From assembly GCA_027686065.1 (NCBI GenBank), contig JAQCTH010000040.1:1-35710 (forward strand): a stretch of 35,710 bases of DNA. The letters are read 5' to 3'. Shown one piece after another: positions 10,231 to 20,203 of this stretch; the stretch's first letter is position 1, and every line of letters starts with the position of its first letter. A model generated the notes under the pieces. It had not been told where the DNA came from, did no database searches, and worked only from the letters and a program-made list of their open reading frames with translations. The DNA comes from Clostridiaceae bacterium AF10-41. Lineage in GTDB: Bacteria > Bacillota > Clostridia > Clostridiales > Clostridiaceae. A program made the position numbers and the translations under genes.

Positions 10231-10497
10231 ATGAAGGTAAAGAAAATTCCTTTAAGAATGTGCACAGGATGCATGGAAATGAAACCTAAAAAAGAACTTA
10301 TAAGGGTTGTAAAAAGCCCAGAAAATGAAGTTTCAGTTGATTTGACTGGAAAGAAATCAGGCAGAGGTGCATATATCTGCAAAGATAAAGAATGCTTAGA
10401 AAAAGCTTTTAAAACTAAAAGGTTGTCAAGAAACTTAGATATAGCTATAAATGAGGCTATATATAATAGATTAAGGGAAGAAATAGGAAATGAATAA
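10231..10497 (+). CDS. rnpM: YlxR family RNA-binding protein (RNase P modulator RnpM)
   Basis: A small basic protein of 88 residues of the YlxR (DUF448) family. The N-terminal motif RMCTGCMEMKPKKELIRVV and the GRGAYIC motif near residues 45-51 are diagnostic. The B. subtilis member binds the RNase P RNA and modulates its activity; that role is carried over by homology. It lies 13 bases after nusA with a GGGGAGG site, and its last 8 bases overlap ylxQ, which suggests translational coupling. Confidence 0.93.
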   Translation: MKVKKIPLRMCTGCMEMKPKKELIRVVKSPENEVSVDLTGKKSGRGAYICKDKECLEKAFKTKRLSRNLDIAINEAIYNRLREEIGNE

Positions 10498-10804
10498 ATT
10501 TTTTAATTTTCTAGGATTAGCAAAGAGATCAGGAAATTTAGTTGAAGGGTATAGTAAATGCGATGAGCAAAGAAATAGAAAAAACATTTTTTTGTTTATA
10601 ATATCTAACGATGCATCTGATAGTACCAGAAAAAAGTTTAAGAACCATTGTATAGCAAAAAATATAAGGCTAATAGAAGATTTTTCAAAGGAAGAATTAG
10701 GTTTTTCAATTGGAAGAGAAGAAGTGAAGATAATAGCTGTAACAGATGAAAATATGGCAAAAAAACTTTATACCCTTTACGAAGAGGAAAAAGTTAAAAT
10801 TTAA
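10490..10804 (+). CDS. ylxQ: L7Ae/L30e-type ribosomal-like protein YlxQ
   Basis: A 104-residue protein of the L7Ae/YbxF family, which binds kink-turn RNA. The N-terminal FLGLAKRSGNLVEGYSKC pattern is the family's opening motif, and the alternating helix/strand pattern fits one compact domain. The start ATG lies inside the end of rnpM (8-base overlap) with only a weak AGGA-like site, so translation is probably coupled. Its position between rnpM and infB is conserved in Firmicutes. The cellular role is not settled. Confidence 0.9.
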   Translation: MNKFFNFLGLAKRSGNLVEGYSKCDEQRNRKNIFLFIISNDASDSTRKKFKNHCIAKNIRLIEDFSKEELGFSIGREEVKIIAVTDENMAKKLYTLYEEEKVKI

Positions 10805-10819
10805 CCGGGGGTGATTTTA

Positions 10820-12865
10820 TTGTCAAAAATCAGAGTATATGAATTGGCAAAAGAACTGCAAATAAGTTCAAAAGAGCTTATAGAATTATTAATGAGTGAA
10901 TTTAGTGTTGATGTAAAAAATCATATGAGCGTTATAGAAGATGAAGATGCAGAATTAATTAAAGAATTAATTGGAGAAAATAATTCTTCAGATAACAAAA
11001 CTATAGTTGATGAATATGAAGAGATATTAGCAGAAGAAGTTAATAATCAAGCTAAAAAGAGAAAGAAGAAAAAATCAGAAGAAGAAGAAGACGTGATTGG
11101 CGAAGGTGGATCTGGAGTTGTTGAAATAGGAGAGACAATAACTGTTAAAGAACTTTCAGAAAAGCTTGGAAAACCAACAGCAGATGTTATAAAGACTCTT
11201 ATTTTTACAGGAGTTATGGCTGCTATTAATCAAGAAATAGATTTTGCAACAGCTGAAAAAGTATGTGAAAAATATGAATGCTTAGTTGTAAGAAAAGAAG
11301 AAAAAGAAGAATTAGAAATAGTTGAAGAAGATGATGTAATTGAAGAAAATTTAGTGAAGAGACCTCCTATTGTTACAGTTATGGGGCACGTTGACCATGG
11401 TAAAACTTCATTACTAGATGCTATAAGAAAAGCAAATGTTACTGCACATGAAGCAGGTGGAATAACTCAACATATCGGTGCTTATACTGTAAATCTAAAT
11501 GGAGAAAAGTTAACATTTTTAGATACACCAGGACATGAAGCTTTTACTGCAATGAGGGCAAGAGGTGCTCAAGTTACAGATGTAGTTATTTTAGTTGTTG
11601 CTGCAGATGATGGAATAATGCCACAAACTAAGGAAGCTATAAATCATTGTAAAGCAGCAGGAGTTCCTATTATAGTAGCTATAAATAAAATAGATAGGCC
11701 AGGAGCTAATATAGAAAGAGTTAAACAAGAATTAACAGAATATGAATTAGTAGCTGAAGACTGGGGTGGAGACACTATTTGTGTTCCTGTATCAGCTAAA
11801 ACAGGTGAAAATTTAGAACAATTATTAGAAATGGTTCTGTTAACATCAGAGATGGCAGAATTTAAAGCTGATCCAAAGAGAAAAGCTAAGGGAACAGTAA
11901 TAGAAGCTAAGCTTGATAAGGGTAGAGGAGCCGTTGCAACACTACTTATTCAAAATGGTACATTACATGTTGGAGATTCAATATTAGTTGGTTCTACATA
12001 TGGTAGAATTAGAGCGATGTTTGATGATAAAGGAAAGAGTATAAAAAAAGCTGGACCATCAATACCAGTAGAGATTTTAGGCCTTTCAGAAGTACCAGCA
12101 GCCGGAGATAGATTTACTGTTGTTAAAGATGAAAAAACATCTAGAAATATGGCTGAACTTAGAAAGCAAAAAATCAAAGATGAGAGCTTCCATTCAGCTA
12201 ATAGAGTATCTCTTGAAGATTTATATAATCAAATTCAAGAAGGAACAGTTAAAGAACTTGGCATAATAGTTAAAGCTGATGTTCAAGGATCAGTTCAAGC
12301 TATAAAACAGTCTTTAGAAAAACTTTCAACAGAAGATGTTAAGGTAAGAGTAATCCATGGTGGAGTTGGAGCAATAACAGAAACAGATGTGACCCTTGCA
12401 ACTGCATCAAATGCATTACTTATAGGCTTTAATGTGAGACCAGACTCAAATGCAACAATAATTGCAGATAAAGAAGGAGTCGAAATTAAAACATATAGAA
12501 TAATATATGATGCAATAGAAGATGTTAAATCAGCAATGATCGGAATGCTTGATCCAGAATACAAAGAAGTTGTAAATGGTAAAGCAGAAGCAAGAGTAGT
12601 ATATAAAATTTCAAATGTAGGAACAATTGCTGGATGTTACGTTACAGATGGTAAGATATTAAGAAACTCAGAAGTTAGAGTTATAAGAGATGGAATAGTA
12701 ATATTTGAATCAACTTTAGCTTCACTAAAGAGATTTAAAGATGATGTTAAAGAAGTAAATGCAGGATATGAATGTGGTCTAAGCGTTGAAAAATTTAATG
12801 ATATAAAAGAAGGTGACGTAATAGAGTCATTTAGTATGCAAGCAATTGAAAGAAAGCAGCTTTAA
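10820..12865 (+). CDS. infB: Translation initiation factor IF-2
   Basis: This GTPase brings initiator tRNA to the ribosome. I choose TTG at 10820 rather than GTG at 10811: the latter lies within the GGGGGTGAT ribosome binding site, and the TTG yields the family start [13 protein letters not shown]. This gives 681 residues. IF2_N domains lie near residues 3-50 and 110-160, separated by a Lys/Glu-rich linker. The G domain has GHVDHGKT at residues 189-196, then DTPGHE and NKID; domains II, III and IV follow to the end. The N-terminal extension is short, as is usual in Firmicutes. rbfA follows after 17 bases. Confidence 0.96.
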   Translation: MSKIRVYELAKELQISSKELIELLMSEFSVDVKNHMSVIEDEDAELIKELIGENNSSDNKTIVDEYEEILAEEVNNQAKKRKKKKSEEEEDVIGEGGSGVVEIGETITVKELSEKLGKPTADVIKTLIFTGVMAAINQEIDFATAEKVCEKYECLVVRKEEKEELEIVEEDDVIEENLVKRPPIVTVMGHVDHGKTSLLDAIRKANVTAHEAGGITQHIGAYTVNLNGEKLTFLDTPGHEAFTAMRARGAQVTDVVILVVAADDGIMPQTKEAINHCKAAGVPIIVAINKIDRPGANIERVKQELTEYELVAEDWGGDTICVPVSAKTGENLEQLLEMVLLTSEMAEFKADPKRKAKGTVIEAKLDKGRGAVATLLIQNGTLHVGDSILVGSTYGRIRAMFDDKGKSIKKAGPSIPVEILGLSEVPAAGDRFTVVKDEKTSRNMAELRKQKIKDESFHSANRVSLEDLYNQIQEGTVKELGIIVKADVQGSVQAIKQSLEKLSTEDVKVRVIHGGVGAITETDVTLATASNALLIGFNVRPDSNATIIADKEGVEIKTYRIIYDAIEDVKSAMIGMLDPEYKEVVNGKAEARVVYKISNVGTIAGCYVTDGKILRNSEVRVIRDGIVIFESTLASLKRFKDDVKEVNAGYECGLSVEKFNDIKEGDVIESFSMQAIERKQL

Positions 12866-12882
12866 TTAAAGAGGTGATTTAA

Positions 12883-13233
12883 ATGGCTAATTACAGAGGC
12901 GGAAGAATTAACGAAGAAGTTAGAAGAGAAATAAGCGTTATAATAAGAGATGAAATAAAAGATCCTAGAATGACAGCTATGGTTTCAATTACAGAAGTCA
13001 AAGTTACAAAAGATTTACGATATGCAAAAGTATTTGTAAGTATATATGGAAAAAGTGAAGAAGAAAAGAAGGAAACTTTTGAAGCATTAAAAAGTGCAAG
13101 TGGATATATAAGAAAAGAAGTAAGTCAAAGGATGAATTTGAGAAATACACCTCAAATACTATTTGAACTTGATAATTCTATAAGCTATAGTATGAAAATA
13201 GAAGAACTTATAGAAAAAGTTAAAGAAAAGTAA
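12883..13233 (+). CDS. rbfA: Ribosome-binding factor A
   Basis: A KH-fold cold-shock factor needed for 16S rRNA 5'-end maturation on the 30S subunit. The 116 residues are typical: R-G-R-I-x-E-x-x-x-R-E-I at the N-terminus, then DPRMTAMVSITEVKVTKDL near residues 27-45 and the C-terminal LRNTPQILFELDNSI segment. It starts at ATG after GAGGTGATTT. Its stop codon is directly followed by the nrnA start, so the two are translationally coupled. Confidence 0.95.
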   Translation: MANYRGGRINEEVRREISVIIRDEIKDPRMTAMVSITEVKVTKDLRYAKVFVSIYGKSEEEKKETFEALKSASGYIRKEVSQRMNLRNTPQILFELDNSISYSMKIEELIEKVKEK

Positions 13234-14211
13234 ATGAATAGTTTACAAGATATAAGCAAGATAATTTTAAATAGTAAAAAAATAGGCATTACCTATCATG
13301 TATCACCAGATGGTGATGCAGTAGGTAGTGCACTTGCACTATTAAACGCTTTAAAAAAATTAAAAAAAGACGCTTATTTAATTTCAAAAGATATAATATC
13401 AGAAAACCTTCAATTCCTTAAAGGTGCGAAGGAAGCTACTGGAAATTTAACATCTGCAACAGAAGATACTTCAATAGTTGTAGTATTGGATTGCGGAAAT
13501 TATGAAAGAATATCTGCCGACCTGAATACTTTTAAAGGAATGATAATAAATATAGATCATCATGTTTCAAATGATAATTATGGTGAGTTGAACTATATAG
13601 ATATAGAAGCAGCTGCAACAGCAGAAATAGTTTTTGAACTTTTAGAAGAATTAGGTTTAAATTTTAGTGAAGAAACTGATTCTGTAAAAAATATAGGAAC
13701 TTGTCTTTATACATCCTTAGTTACAGATACTGGAGCTTTTAGGCATTCAAATGTAACTTTTAGAACACATACTATAGCAGCAAGGTTAAAAAAAATCGGA
13801 GTAAACAATACTTATATACATCAAAATCTCTTTGATAACAAAAGTTTTGAAAAAATTAGATTAATAGGTAAAGCCTTAAATGATATGGAGCTTCTACTTG
13901 ATAGAAAAGTATCGTTAATTAAAATTCCAATTTCTTATGGAAATGAACTGGGAATAGAAATAGGTGATACTTCAGATATAATATCTTTTGGATTACAAAT
14001 AAAGGGTGTAGAAGTAGCTGTATTAATTAAAGAAGTAGAAAATGGAACTAAAGTAAGCTTAAGATCAAAAGATAAATTTGATGTTAGGAATATAGCTGAA
14101 AGATTAGGTGGCGGAGGTCACGTTAAGGCAGCAGGAATAACTTTAAAGGGAATAAAGTTAGAAGAAGCTAAGGATAAAATTCTAGAAGAAATAGAGAAAG
14201 AGTTATTATAA
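13234..14211 (+). CDS. nrnA: Bifunctional oligoribonuclease / 3'-phosphoadenosine 5'-phosphate phosphatase NrnA (DHH family)
   Basis: NrnA degrades 2-5-nt RNAs and dephosphorylates pAp. The 325 residues contain the DHH-family motifs in order: HVSPDGDAVGS (residues 22-32) with metal-binding His22, Asp26 and Asp28; the VVLDCGN motif near residue 86; the IDHH motif (DHH at 108-110); and the DHHA1 substrate-binding GGGGHVKAAG near residue 290. The ATG abuts the rbfA stop with no recognisable separate site, and the gene's stop overlaps the truB start by one base. The position between rbfA and truB is standard in clostridia. Confidence 0.93.
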   Translation: MNSLQDISKIILNSKKIGITYHVSPDGDAVGSALALLNALKKLKKDAYLISKDIISENLQFLKGAKEATGNLTSATEDTSIVVVLDCGNYERISADLNTFKGMIINIDHHVSNDNYGELNYIDIEAAATAEIVFELLEELGLNFSEETDSVKNIGTCLYTSLVTDTGAFRHSNVTFRTHTIAARLKKIGVNNTYIHQNLFDNKSFEKIRLIGKALNDMELLLDRKVSLIKIPISYGNELGIEIGDTSDIISFGLQIKGVEVAVLIKEVENGTKVSLRSKDKFDVRNIAERLGGGGHVKAAGITLKGIKLEEAKDKILEEIEKELL

Positions 14212-15089
14212 TGGATGGTGTAATTAATATTTTTAAGAATACTGGAATGACTTCCTTTGATGTTGTTAGGAAAATTAAAAAAGCAGCAGGAACAGGAAAG
14301 GTTGGACATACAGGCACATTAGATCCGGAAGCCTGTGGAGTTCTACCTGTATGTATAGGTAAGGGAACAAAGATTATTGATTATATAATGAATAGTGATA
14401 AAATATATGAAGTAGAATTTAAACTTGGAATAAAAACTACTACATATGATTTAGAAGGAGATGTAATACAAGAAAAGGATTCATCTAATATAGGAAATGA
14501 AGAAATATTAAAGTCTATCTATTCTTTTGAAAGAGAATACTCTCAAATACCGCCTATGTATTCAGCAATAAAGCAAAATGGAGTAAGACTTTATGAACTT
14601 GCAAGAAAAGGGATTGAAGTTGAAAGAAAAGGTAGGCTTGTAAGTATATACAAAATAGAAGATGTAAGAATAAATAATCCATATATTAGCATGAAAGTTA
14701 AATGTTCTAAAGGAACATATATAAGAAGCCTTTGTTATGACATTGGGGAAGATCTACAAGTTGGAGCAACAATGACAAAGCTTAAAAGAAGTAAAACATC
14801 TAAATTTACTGAAGAAAAATCTATTAATATAGAAGATATAAACTCTGAAAACATAAAAAATTATATTATAAGTGTGGAAGATGCATTAGATAATTATGAA
14901 AAGTTAGTGACTTCAAATAAATTTTCGAAACTTTTAATTAATGGAGTTAAGGTTTTTGATAAAAGACTTACTAAAGAAAAAGTTGAAATAGGAAAATTAT
15001 ATAGGGTTTATGATGAAAATAATAATTTTATAGGTCTTGGGAAAAGTGATCATCAAGGATTTAAGATAGAAAAATTATTAATTAATTAG
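14211..15089 (+). CDS. truB: tRNA pseudouridine(55) synthase TruB
   Basis: TruB makes pseudouridine 55 in the T loop of tRNAs. The GHTGTLDPEACGVLPV motif holds the catalytic Asp38, and the conserved YSAIKQNGVRLYELAR and SKGTYIRSLCYDIG motifs follow. The 292 residues fit bacterial TruB with a modest C-terminal domain. The start overlaps the nrnA stop (TAATG) and is probably read by coupled ribosomes. ribF follows 11 bases downstream. Confidence 0.96.
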   Translation: MDGVINIFKNTGMTSFDVVRKIKKAAGTGKVGHTGTLDPEACGVLPVCIGKGTKIIDYIMNSDKIYEVEFKLGIKTTTYDLEGDVIQEKDSSNIGNEEILKSIYSFEREYSQIPPMYSAIKQNGVRLYELARKGIEVERKGRLVSIYKIEDVRINNPYISMKVKCSKGTYIRSLCYDIGEDLQVGATMTKLKRSKTSKFTEEKSINIEDINSENIKNYIISVEDALDNYEKLVTSNKFSKLLINGVKVFDKRLTKEKVEIGKLYRVYDENNNFIGLGKSDHQGFKIEKLLIN

Positions 15090-15100
15090 GGGAGCAGGAT

Positions 15101-16024
15101 ATGGTAGTAATAGATGATATTATTATGAATAATAAAGAAAGTGAAACTTATGTTGCACTAGGAAGTTTTGATGGACTTCATTATGGTCATTTATCTCTTG
15201 TAAAAAAGACTGTTCAAGTTGCGAAGGAAAACAATGGGAAAAGTATGGTATTTACATATAAAAACCATCCTAAAACATTGGTTAAACCAGAAAGTGCACC
15301 TAAATTAATTATGGATCTAGAAACAAAGTTAAAATATTTAGAAGAAGAAAATATAGATATAGTTGTTCTTAAAAGTTTTAATAAAGAATTCATGTCAATG
15401 TCTGCAGAAGATTTTATAAAATTTCTTTGTTTAGACTATAATGTAAAAGGAATTATAGTTGGATTTAACTTTAAGTTTGGATATAAAAACTTAGGCGATA
15501 TAGATTTGTTAAAAAATCTTCAAGGTAAGTATGGATATGAGTTATACATAATGGAACCATATACTTATAATGGTGATGTAATAAGTAGTACGAGAATAAG
15601 AAAAATCCTTTTAGAAGGGGATGTAAAACAAGCTACTAAAATGCTATCTAAACCATATCTAATTAAGGGAAAAGTTATTCATGGGAAAAAATTAGGTAGA
15701 ACTATAGGGTTTCCAACTGCAAATTTACAATTTGATGAAAATATGATAATTCCTAAAAAGGGTGTTTACTATACAAATATAGAATATAATAATAAAATTT
15801 TTAAAGGAATTACATCAGTTGGGAATAATCCAACAGTAAATGGGAAACAATTAACTATAGAGACATTTATATTGAACTTTAATGATACAATCTATGGACA
15901 AGAGATTAAGGTGTATTTTATTGAAAGAATAAGAGATGAAATAAAATTTAATTCTTTAGAAGAATTAATAGAACAAATTAAGCAAGATGAAAAATTTGCT
16001 ATAGATAAAGATATAGTAGTTTAA
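15101..16024 (+). CDS. ribF: Bifunctional riboflavin kinase / FAD synthetase
   Basis: RibF phosphorylates riboflavin to FMN and adenylylates FMN to FAD. The N-terminal nucleotidyltransferase domain has GSFDGLHYGH (residues 22-31) and a later STRIRKILLEGD motif; the C-terminal kinase domain has GKVIHGKKLGRTIGFPTANL near residues 191-210 and a late FIERIRDEIKF stretch. The 307 residues are normal. It starts at ATG after AGGGGAG. It is the last gene of the rimP operon; no FMN-riboswitch-like sequence precedes it. rpsO downstream has its own promoter. Confidence 0.95.
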   Translation: MVVIDDIIMNNKESETYVALGSFDGLHYGHLSLVKKTVQVAKENNGKSMVFTYKNHPKTLVKPESAPKLIMDLETKLKYLEEENIDIVVLKSFNKEFMSMSAEDFIKFLCLDYNVKGIIVGFNFKFGYKNLGDIDLLKNLQGKYGYELYIMEPYTYNGDVISSTRIRKILLEGDVKQATKMLSKPYLIKGKVIHGKKLGRTIGFPTANLQFDENMIIPKKGVYYTNIEYNNKIFKGITSVGNNPTVNGKQLTIETFILNFNDTIYGQEIKVYFIERIRDEIKFNSLEELIEQIKQDEKFAIDKDIVV

Positions 16025-16040
16025 TTATGTAAATTTATAA

Positions 16041-16069
16041 TTTACAATATGTATATCATTTGTTATAAT
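16041..16069 (+). promoter_or_regulatory. Sigma-A promoter of rpsO
   Basis: TTTACA (16041-16046), exactly 17 bp, then TATAAT (16064-16069). Only one -35 base departs from the consensus. The predicted transcription start is near 16076, giving a leader of about 77 bases before rpsO. Confidence 0.85.
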
Positions 16070-16075
16070 AGCAAA

Positions 16076-16152
16076 GAAGAACCTAATTCTAAGATATGAG
16101 GGTGCTATCTCATTTCATGGATATAGGGGATAATTTTACGGAGGTGCGAACA
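16076..16152 (+). promoter_or_regulatory. Structured rpsO mRNA leader (candidate S15 autoregulatory element)
   Basis: Within the predicted leader, CCTA (16082-16085) can pair with TAGG (16124-16127) and encloses a hairpin ATGAG/CTCAT (16096-16100 with 16109-16113) whose loop is GGTGCTAT. Enclosed helices before the ribosome binding site recall the S15-binding junctions described in rpsO leaders of other bacteria. Pairing is seen; S15 control is inferred from the gene's known habit. Confidence 0.4.
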
Positions 16153-16416
16153 ATGGACGCAATAAGAAAGCAAGAAATAATTAAAGAACATGCAAGACAC
16201 GAAGGAGATACTGGATCACCAGAAGTGCAAATTGCATTATTGACAGAAAGAATTAATTCTTTAACAGGTCACTTAAAAATGCACAAGAAAGACCACCACT
16301 CAAGAAGAGGTCTTTTAATGATGGTTGGACAAAGAAGAGGTCTTTTAAATTATTTAGCTAACCAAGATATCGAAAGATATAGAGCTATAATCAAAAAATT
16401 AGGCTTAAGAAGATAG
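16153..16416 (+). CDS. rpsO: 30S ribosomal protein S15
   Basis: S15 binds 16S rRNA helix 20-22 early in 30S assembly. The start is ATG 16153, nine bases after GGAGGTG; this gives the standard 87 residues. The longer frame from 16096 would add 19 non-conserved residues encoded by the leader. Conserved segments include [19 protein letters not shown] and [19 protein letters not shown], which hold the rRNA-contact residues. It sits upstream of pnp as in most bacteria, separated by a hairpin that probably terminates only part of transcription. Confidence 0.97.
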   Translation: MDAIRKQEIIKEHARHEGDTGSPEVQIALLTERINSLTGHLKMHKKDHHSRRGLLMMVGQRRGLLNYLANQDIERYRAIIKKLGLRR

Positions 16417-16421
16417 TCTTT

Positions 16422-16450
16422 AGAGCGGTTTTTAAGCCGCTCTATTATTT
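16422..16450 (+). terminator. rpsO terminator / rpsO-pnp intergenic hairpin
   Basis: A 7-bp stem AGAGCGG/CCGCTCT (16422-16428 with 16437-16443) followed by an imperfect T-rich stretch ATTATTTT. No promoter-like sequence was seen between it and pnp, so partial readthrough into pnp is likely. Confidence 0.7.
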
Positions 16451-16496
16451 TAACAATTTTAAATGATAAGATACAAGCCTGAAGGGAGGTTACAAA

Positions 16497-18611
16497 ATGA
16501 ACAATGTTATGAAAACAACTATAGCTGGTAGAGAACTTAAATTAGAATTTGGAAAGGTCGGGATGTTATCAAATATAGCATCATTTATTAGCTATGGAGA
16601 AACAGTTATTTTAACTAATGTTAATGCTTCAGAAAAACCAAGAGAGGGAATAGATTTTTTCCCACTAAGTGTTGAATATGAGGAAAGATTATATTCAGTA
16701 GGAAAAATCCCAGGTGGATTTATCAAAAGGGAAGGTAGACCTTCAGAAAATGCTATATTATTTGGAAGAGCGGTAGATAGACCATTAAGACCATTATTTC
16801 CAAAGGGATATAGAAATGATGTTCAAGTTGTTTGTACAGTAGTGTCAGTTGAGAAGGATAACCTACCAGAGATTCTAGCAATTAATGCAGCGTCATTATC
16901 ATTATGCTTATCAAGTATTCCTTTTACAACACCTGTTGCAGCTGTGCAAGTAGGACTAATCAATGGAAAATTCATTCTAAACCCAACATCTAAAGAAAGA
17001 GAAGAAAGTGAACTTCAATTAACTGTTTGTGCAACTAATGAAAGAGTTATGATGATTGAAGCTGGTGGTCAAGAAATTCCAGAGGATGTTATGCTTGGTG
17101 CTATTAAATTTGGATTTGATAGTTGTCAAGATATAATCAAGTTTCAAGAAGAAGCTATGCAAAGATTTGGAAAAGAAAAAATGGTTCCTGAATTATATAA
17201 ACCAAGTAAGGAATTAGAAAATGACATAAAAGAATTTGCTGGTGAAATCATTAAAAAAGCCATGTGGATAAGTGATAAAGATAAAAGAAATGCTGCAATG
17301 GATGAAGTAAATGAAAAGGTTTATGCAGAATTCGAAGAAAAGTATCCAGAAAATCTAGGAGATATAAAGGAAATAATGTACAACTTACAAAAAGAAGTTG
17401 TAAGAGATATGCTTTTAAATCACCATAGAAGACCAGATGAGAGAGCTTTTGATCAAGTTAGACAAATATCTTGTGAAGTAGGAATACTCCCAAGAACGCA
17501 TGGTACAGGATTATTTACAAGAGGATTAACACAAGTAATGACAGTTGCTACTTTAGGTGCTGTAGGTGATATTCAAATAATTGATGGAATAGGTGAAGAA
17601 GAATCTAAGAGATATATGCATCACTATAATTTCCCTGCTTATTCAGTGGGTGAAGTAAGACCTCTTAGAGGCCCTGGAAGAAGAGAAATAGGTCATGGAG
17701 CTTTAGCAGAAAGAGCATTAGAGCCATTAATACCTTCAGAGGAAGAATTCCCATATACTATTAGATTAGTATCAGAAGTACTAAGCTCTAATGGATCAAC
17801 TTCACAAGCTTCAGTTTGTGGTAGTACTTTAGCTTTATTAGATGCAGGTGTACCTCTTAAGAGACCAGCTGCTGGTATAGCAATGGGACTTATAACTTCA
17901 GAAGATCTTTCAAGAGAAGAAGTCTTAACAGATATACAAGGAATAGAAGATTTCTTTGCAGATATGGACTTTAAGGTTGCAGGAACTGTAGAAGGTATTA
18001 CATCAATACAAGTTGATACAAAAATAAAAGGATTAAGCTTTAAAGTAATAGAAGATGCTATAATAGGGGCTAGAAAAGCTAGACTTCACATATTAGATAA
18101 AATAAGTGAATGTATTCCAAGTCCAAGACAAGAAGTTTCAAAATACGCTCCTAAAACTTCAGTAATAAGCATTGATCCAGAAAAAATTAGAGATGTTATA
18201 GGTGCAGGCGGAAAAATTATAAATAAGATTATCGATGAAACTGGAGTTAAAATCGATATCAAAGAAGATGGTACAGTATTTGTATCTTCAACAGATCATG
18301 ATGGCGTTAATAAAGCGATAGCTATTATAGAAGGTTTAACTAAAGAAGTTAAATCGGGAGAAGTTTATCTGGGAAAAGTAACAAAAATAGCAACTTTTGG
18401 AGCTTTTGTAGAAATTCTTCCAAACAAAGAAGGTCTATGCCATATATCAAAGTTAGATAAAGCAAGAGTAAACAAAGTTGAAGATGTCGTATCTGTAGGC
18501 GATGAAATATTAGTTAAAGTAACAGAAATAGATAATCAAGGAAGAATAAATCTTTCAAGAAAAGATGCTTTAACTGATGACTCAGAAGATAAAAAAGAAA
18601 AAAGCGAATAA
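16497..18611 (+). CDS. pnp: Polyribonucleotide nucleotidyltransferase (PNPase)
   Basis: PNPase degrades RNA 3' to 5' with phosphate and can add tails; it also associates with RNase Y in Firmicute RNA decay. The 704 residues hold two RNase PH domains (about 10-230 and 310-545) with the [20 protein letters not shown] and [20 protein letters not shown] motifs. A KH domain follows (about 550-615, [15 protein letters not shown]), then an S1 domain (about 620-690). The ATG follows GAAGGGAGG. The order rpsO-pnp and the downstream M16 peptidase gene are conserved in Firmicutes. A strong terminator ends the transcript. Confidence 0.97.
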   Translation: MNNVMKTTIAGRELKLEFGKVGMLSNIASFISYGETVILTNVNASEKPREGIDFFPLSVEYEERLYSVGKIPGGFIKREGRPSENAILFGRAVDRPLRPLFPKGYRNDVQVVCTVVSVEKDNLPEILAINAASLSLCLSSIPFTTPVAAVQVGLINGKFILNPTSKEREESELQLTVCATNERVMMIEAGGQEIPEDVMLGAIKFGFDSCQDIIKFQEEAMQRFGKEKMVPELYKPSKELENDIKEFAGEIIKKAMWISDKDKRNAAMDEVNEKVYAEFEEKYPENLGDIKEIMYNLQKEVVRDMLLNHHRRPDERAFDQVRQISCEVGILPRTHGTGLFTRGLTQVMTVATLGAVGDIQIIDGIGEEESKRYMHHYNFPAYSVGEVRPLRGPGRREIGHGALAERALEPLIPSEEEFPYTIRLVSEVLSSNGSTSQASVCGSTLALLDAGVPLKRPAAGIAMGLITSEDLSREEVLTDIQGIEDFFADMDFKVAGTVEGITSIQVDTKIKGLSFKVIEDAIIGARKARLHILDKISECIPSPRQEVSKYAPKTSVISIDPEKIRDVIGAGGKIINKIIDETGVKIDIKEDGTVFVSSTDHDGVNKAIAIIEGLTKEVKSGEVYLGKVTKIATFGAFVEILPNKEGLCHISKLDKARVNKVEDVVSVGDEILVKVTEIDNQGRINLSRKDALTDDSEDKKEKSE

Positions 18612-18623
18612 TAAAAAGTTAGT

Positions 18624-18648
18624 AAAGGGCAATTTATTGCCTTTTTTT
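18624..18648 (+). terminator. pnp intrinsic terminator
   Basis: Stem GGCAA/TTGCC (18628-18632 with 18637-18641), extended by A-T and G-T pairs to 18624, a 4-base loop and a run of seven T residues. The following 150 bases are AT-rich; a lone TATAAT (18709-18714) there lacks a convincing -35. Confidence 0.85.
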
Positions 18649-18818
18649 CTTATTTTTGAGACTTTATAAAGGGTTTATCTTTTGAATAGTTTTTTATAGT
18701 ATCTTTCATATAATAAAAATTAAATTAAATATAAATAAACTAGTATTACATAACTCTAAAATAATATAGAATAATAGTAATATACAATAAATTAAAAAGT
18801 GTGAATCAAGGAGGAGCT

Positions 18819-20126
18819 ATGTACAATATATATACATTAAAAAATGGATTAAGAGTTGTAACTGAATATATAGATCATGTTAACTCAATAAGTGTTGGAG
18901 TAATGGTGCAAAATGGTTCAAGAAATGAAGATTTGGAGTTAAATGGTATTTCTCATTTCATAGAGCATATGTTTTTTAAAGGTACAGAAAAAAGAACTTC
19001 AAAAGAAATAGTTCAGCAAATAGAAAATGTAGGAGGGCAAATAAATGCTTATACTAGCAAGGAAGCAACTTGTTATTATATTAAAGCATTAAATACACAT
19101 TTAGATTTATCTATAGAAATATTAGCGGATATGATATTAAATTCTAAATTTGATGATGAAGAAATAGAAAAGGAACAAGGTGTAGTTATTGAAGAAATAA
19201 ATATGAGTGAAGATACTCCAGAAGATGTTCTAGATAATGATTCATCAAAAGCTATTTTTGGAGAAAATCCATTATCATATCCTATACTAGGAACAATACA
19301 AAATATAAAATCTTTTAATAGTAAAAAAATTAAAAAATTTGTTAAATCTCATTATGCTCCACATAATTCAGTAATATCGGTATGTGGAAAGTTTGATGAA
19401 AAGGAACTAATGAAAATGCTAGAAGAAAACTTTGGTTCATGGAAAGGAGAAGGAGATTATAAACCAGAATACAAATCTCCAATTTTACTTTCTCAAAGTA
19501 AGTACACAAATAAGCCTATAGAACAGTTGCATATAAATTTAGCCTTTAAAGGATTGCCGTATGCACATGAAAAGTCATATTCTTTAGTATTATTAAATAA
19601 TGTATTTGGAGGAGGAGCATCTTCAATATTATTTCAAAATGTAAGAGAAGAATTAGGACTATGCTATACTATTTATTCCTACGGTCAGCCATATTTAGGT
19701 ACTGGAATCAATAATATATATACAGGAGTAAGTAAACAATCTGCAGATAAGGCTTTAGATGTTATTAATAAGGAACTTAAAAAGTTTGCAGATAAAGGAA
19801 TATCAAATGAATTACTAGAAATTAATAAGGAAAAGATAAAGGCGAGTTATATATTAGGGCTTGAAAGTACTTCATCTAGAATGTTTTCTAACGCAAAAAG
19901 TATGTTACTTCAAAACAAAATTAAAACTCAAGAAGAAGTAATAAAAAGAATTAACAATATAAATAGCGATGACATAAATTATGTATTAGATACGTGCTTT
20001 AAACCAGGCATAATAAGCTCAGCATATGTAGGTCAAGATATAGAATATGAGAAATTAAATCAAATTATAGAGCCAAATATAAAGGCATATGACAATTCTA
20101 ATAAAGAGGGAATGAAAAGAGTGTAA
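18819..20126 (+). CDS. M16 family zinc peptidase (YmxG/MlpA-like, pitrilysin-type)
   Basis: The predicted 435-residue protein starts at ATG 18819, directly after the AAGGAGGAGCT site; the in-frame GTG at 18801 would put the ribosome binding site inside the gene. The inverted zinc motif HFIEH is at residues 46-50, with the third ligand expected in the EEINMSEDTPED segment near 126. N- and C-terminal M16 domains follow, including the GGGASSILFQNVREELGLCY motif of the second. There is no signal peptide. In B. subtilis the equivalent gene (ymxG/mlpA) lies between pnpA and ymxH, as here; it is linked to regulation of protease synthesis, but the substrate is unclear. Confidence 0.9.
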   Translation: MYNIYTLKNGLRVVTEYIDHVNSISVGVMVQNGSRNEDLELNGISHFIEHMFFKGTEKRTSKEIVQQIENVGGQINAYTSKEATCYYIKALNTHLDLSIEILADMILNSKFDDEEIEKEQGVVIEEINMSEDTPEDVLDNDSSKAIFGENPLSYPILGTIQNIKSFNSKKIKKFVKSHYAPHNSVISVCGKFDEKELMKMLEENFGSWKGEGDYKPEYKSPILLSQSKYTNKPIEQLHINLAFKGLPYAHEKSYSLVLLNNVFGGGASSILFQNVREELGLCYTIYSYGQPYLGTGINNIYTGVSKQSADKALDVINKELKKFADKGISNELLEINKEKIKASYILGLESTSSRMFSNAKSMLLQNKIKTQEEVIKRINNINSDDINYVLDTCFKPGIISSAYVGQDIEYEKLNQIIEPNIKAYDNSNKEGMKRV

Positions 20127-20203
20127 TATTTATTAGAATATTATGTACTAAAGTATCTCTAATTAGCATAAGATTTACATAAGATGGTATGGAGGTGAAT
20201 CTT

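Noticed and set aside
15090..15100. FMN riboswitch before ribF, lysine riboswitch before dapG, purine riboswitch before purB
   Set aside because: The gaps before ribF and dapG are 11 and 20 bases, and the predicted purB leader is about 43 bases; none can hold these RNAs.
18709..18714. TATAAT as the promoter of the M16 peptidase gene
   Set aside because: No acceptable -35 lies 16-18 bp upstream (the nearest TTGAAT is 21 bp away), so it was not listed as a promoter.
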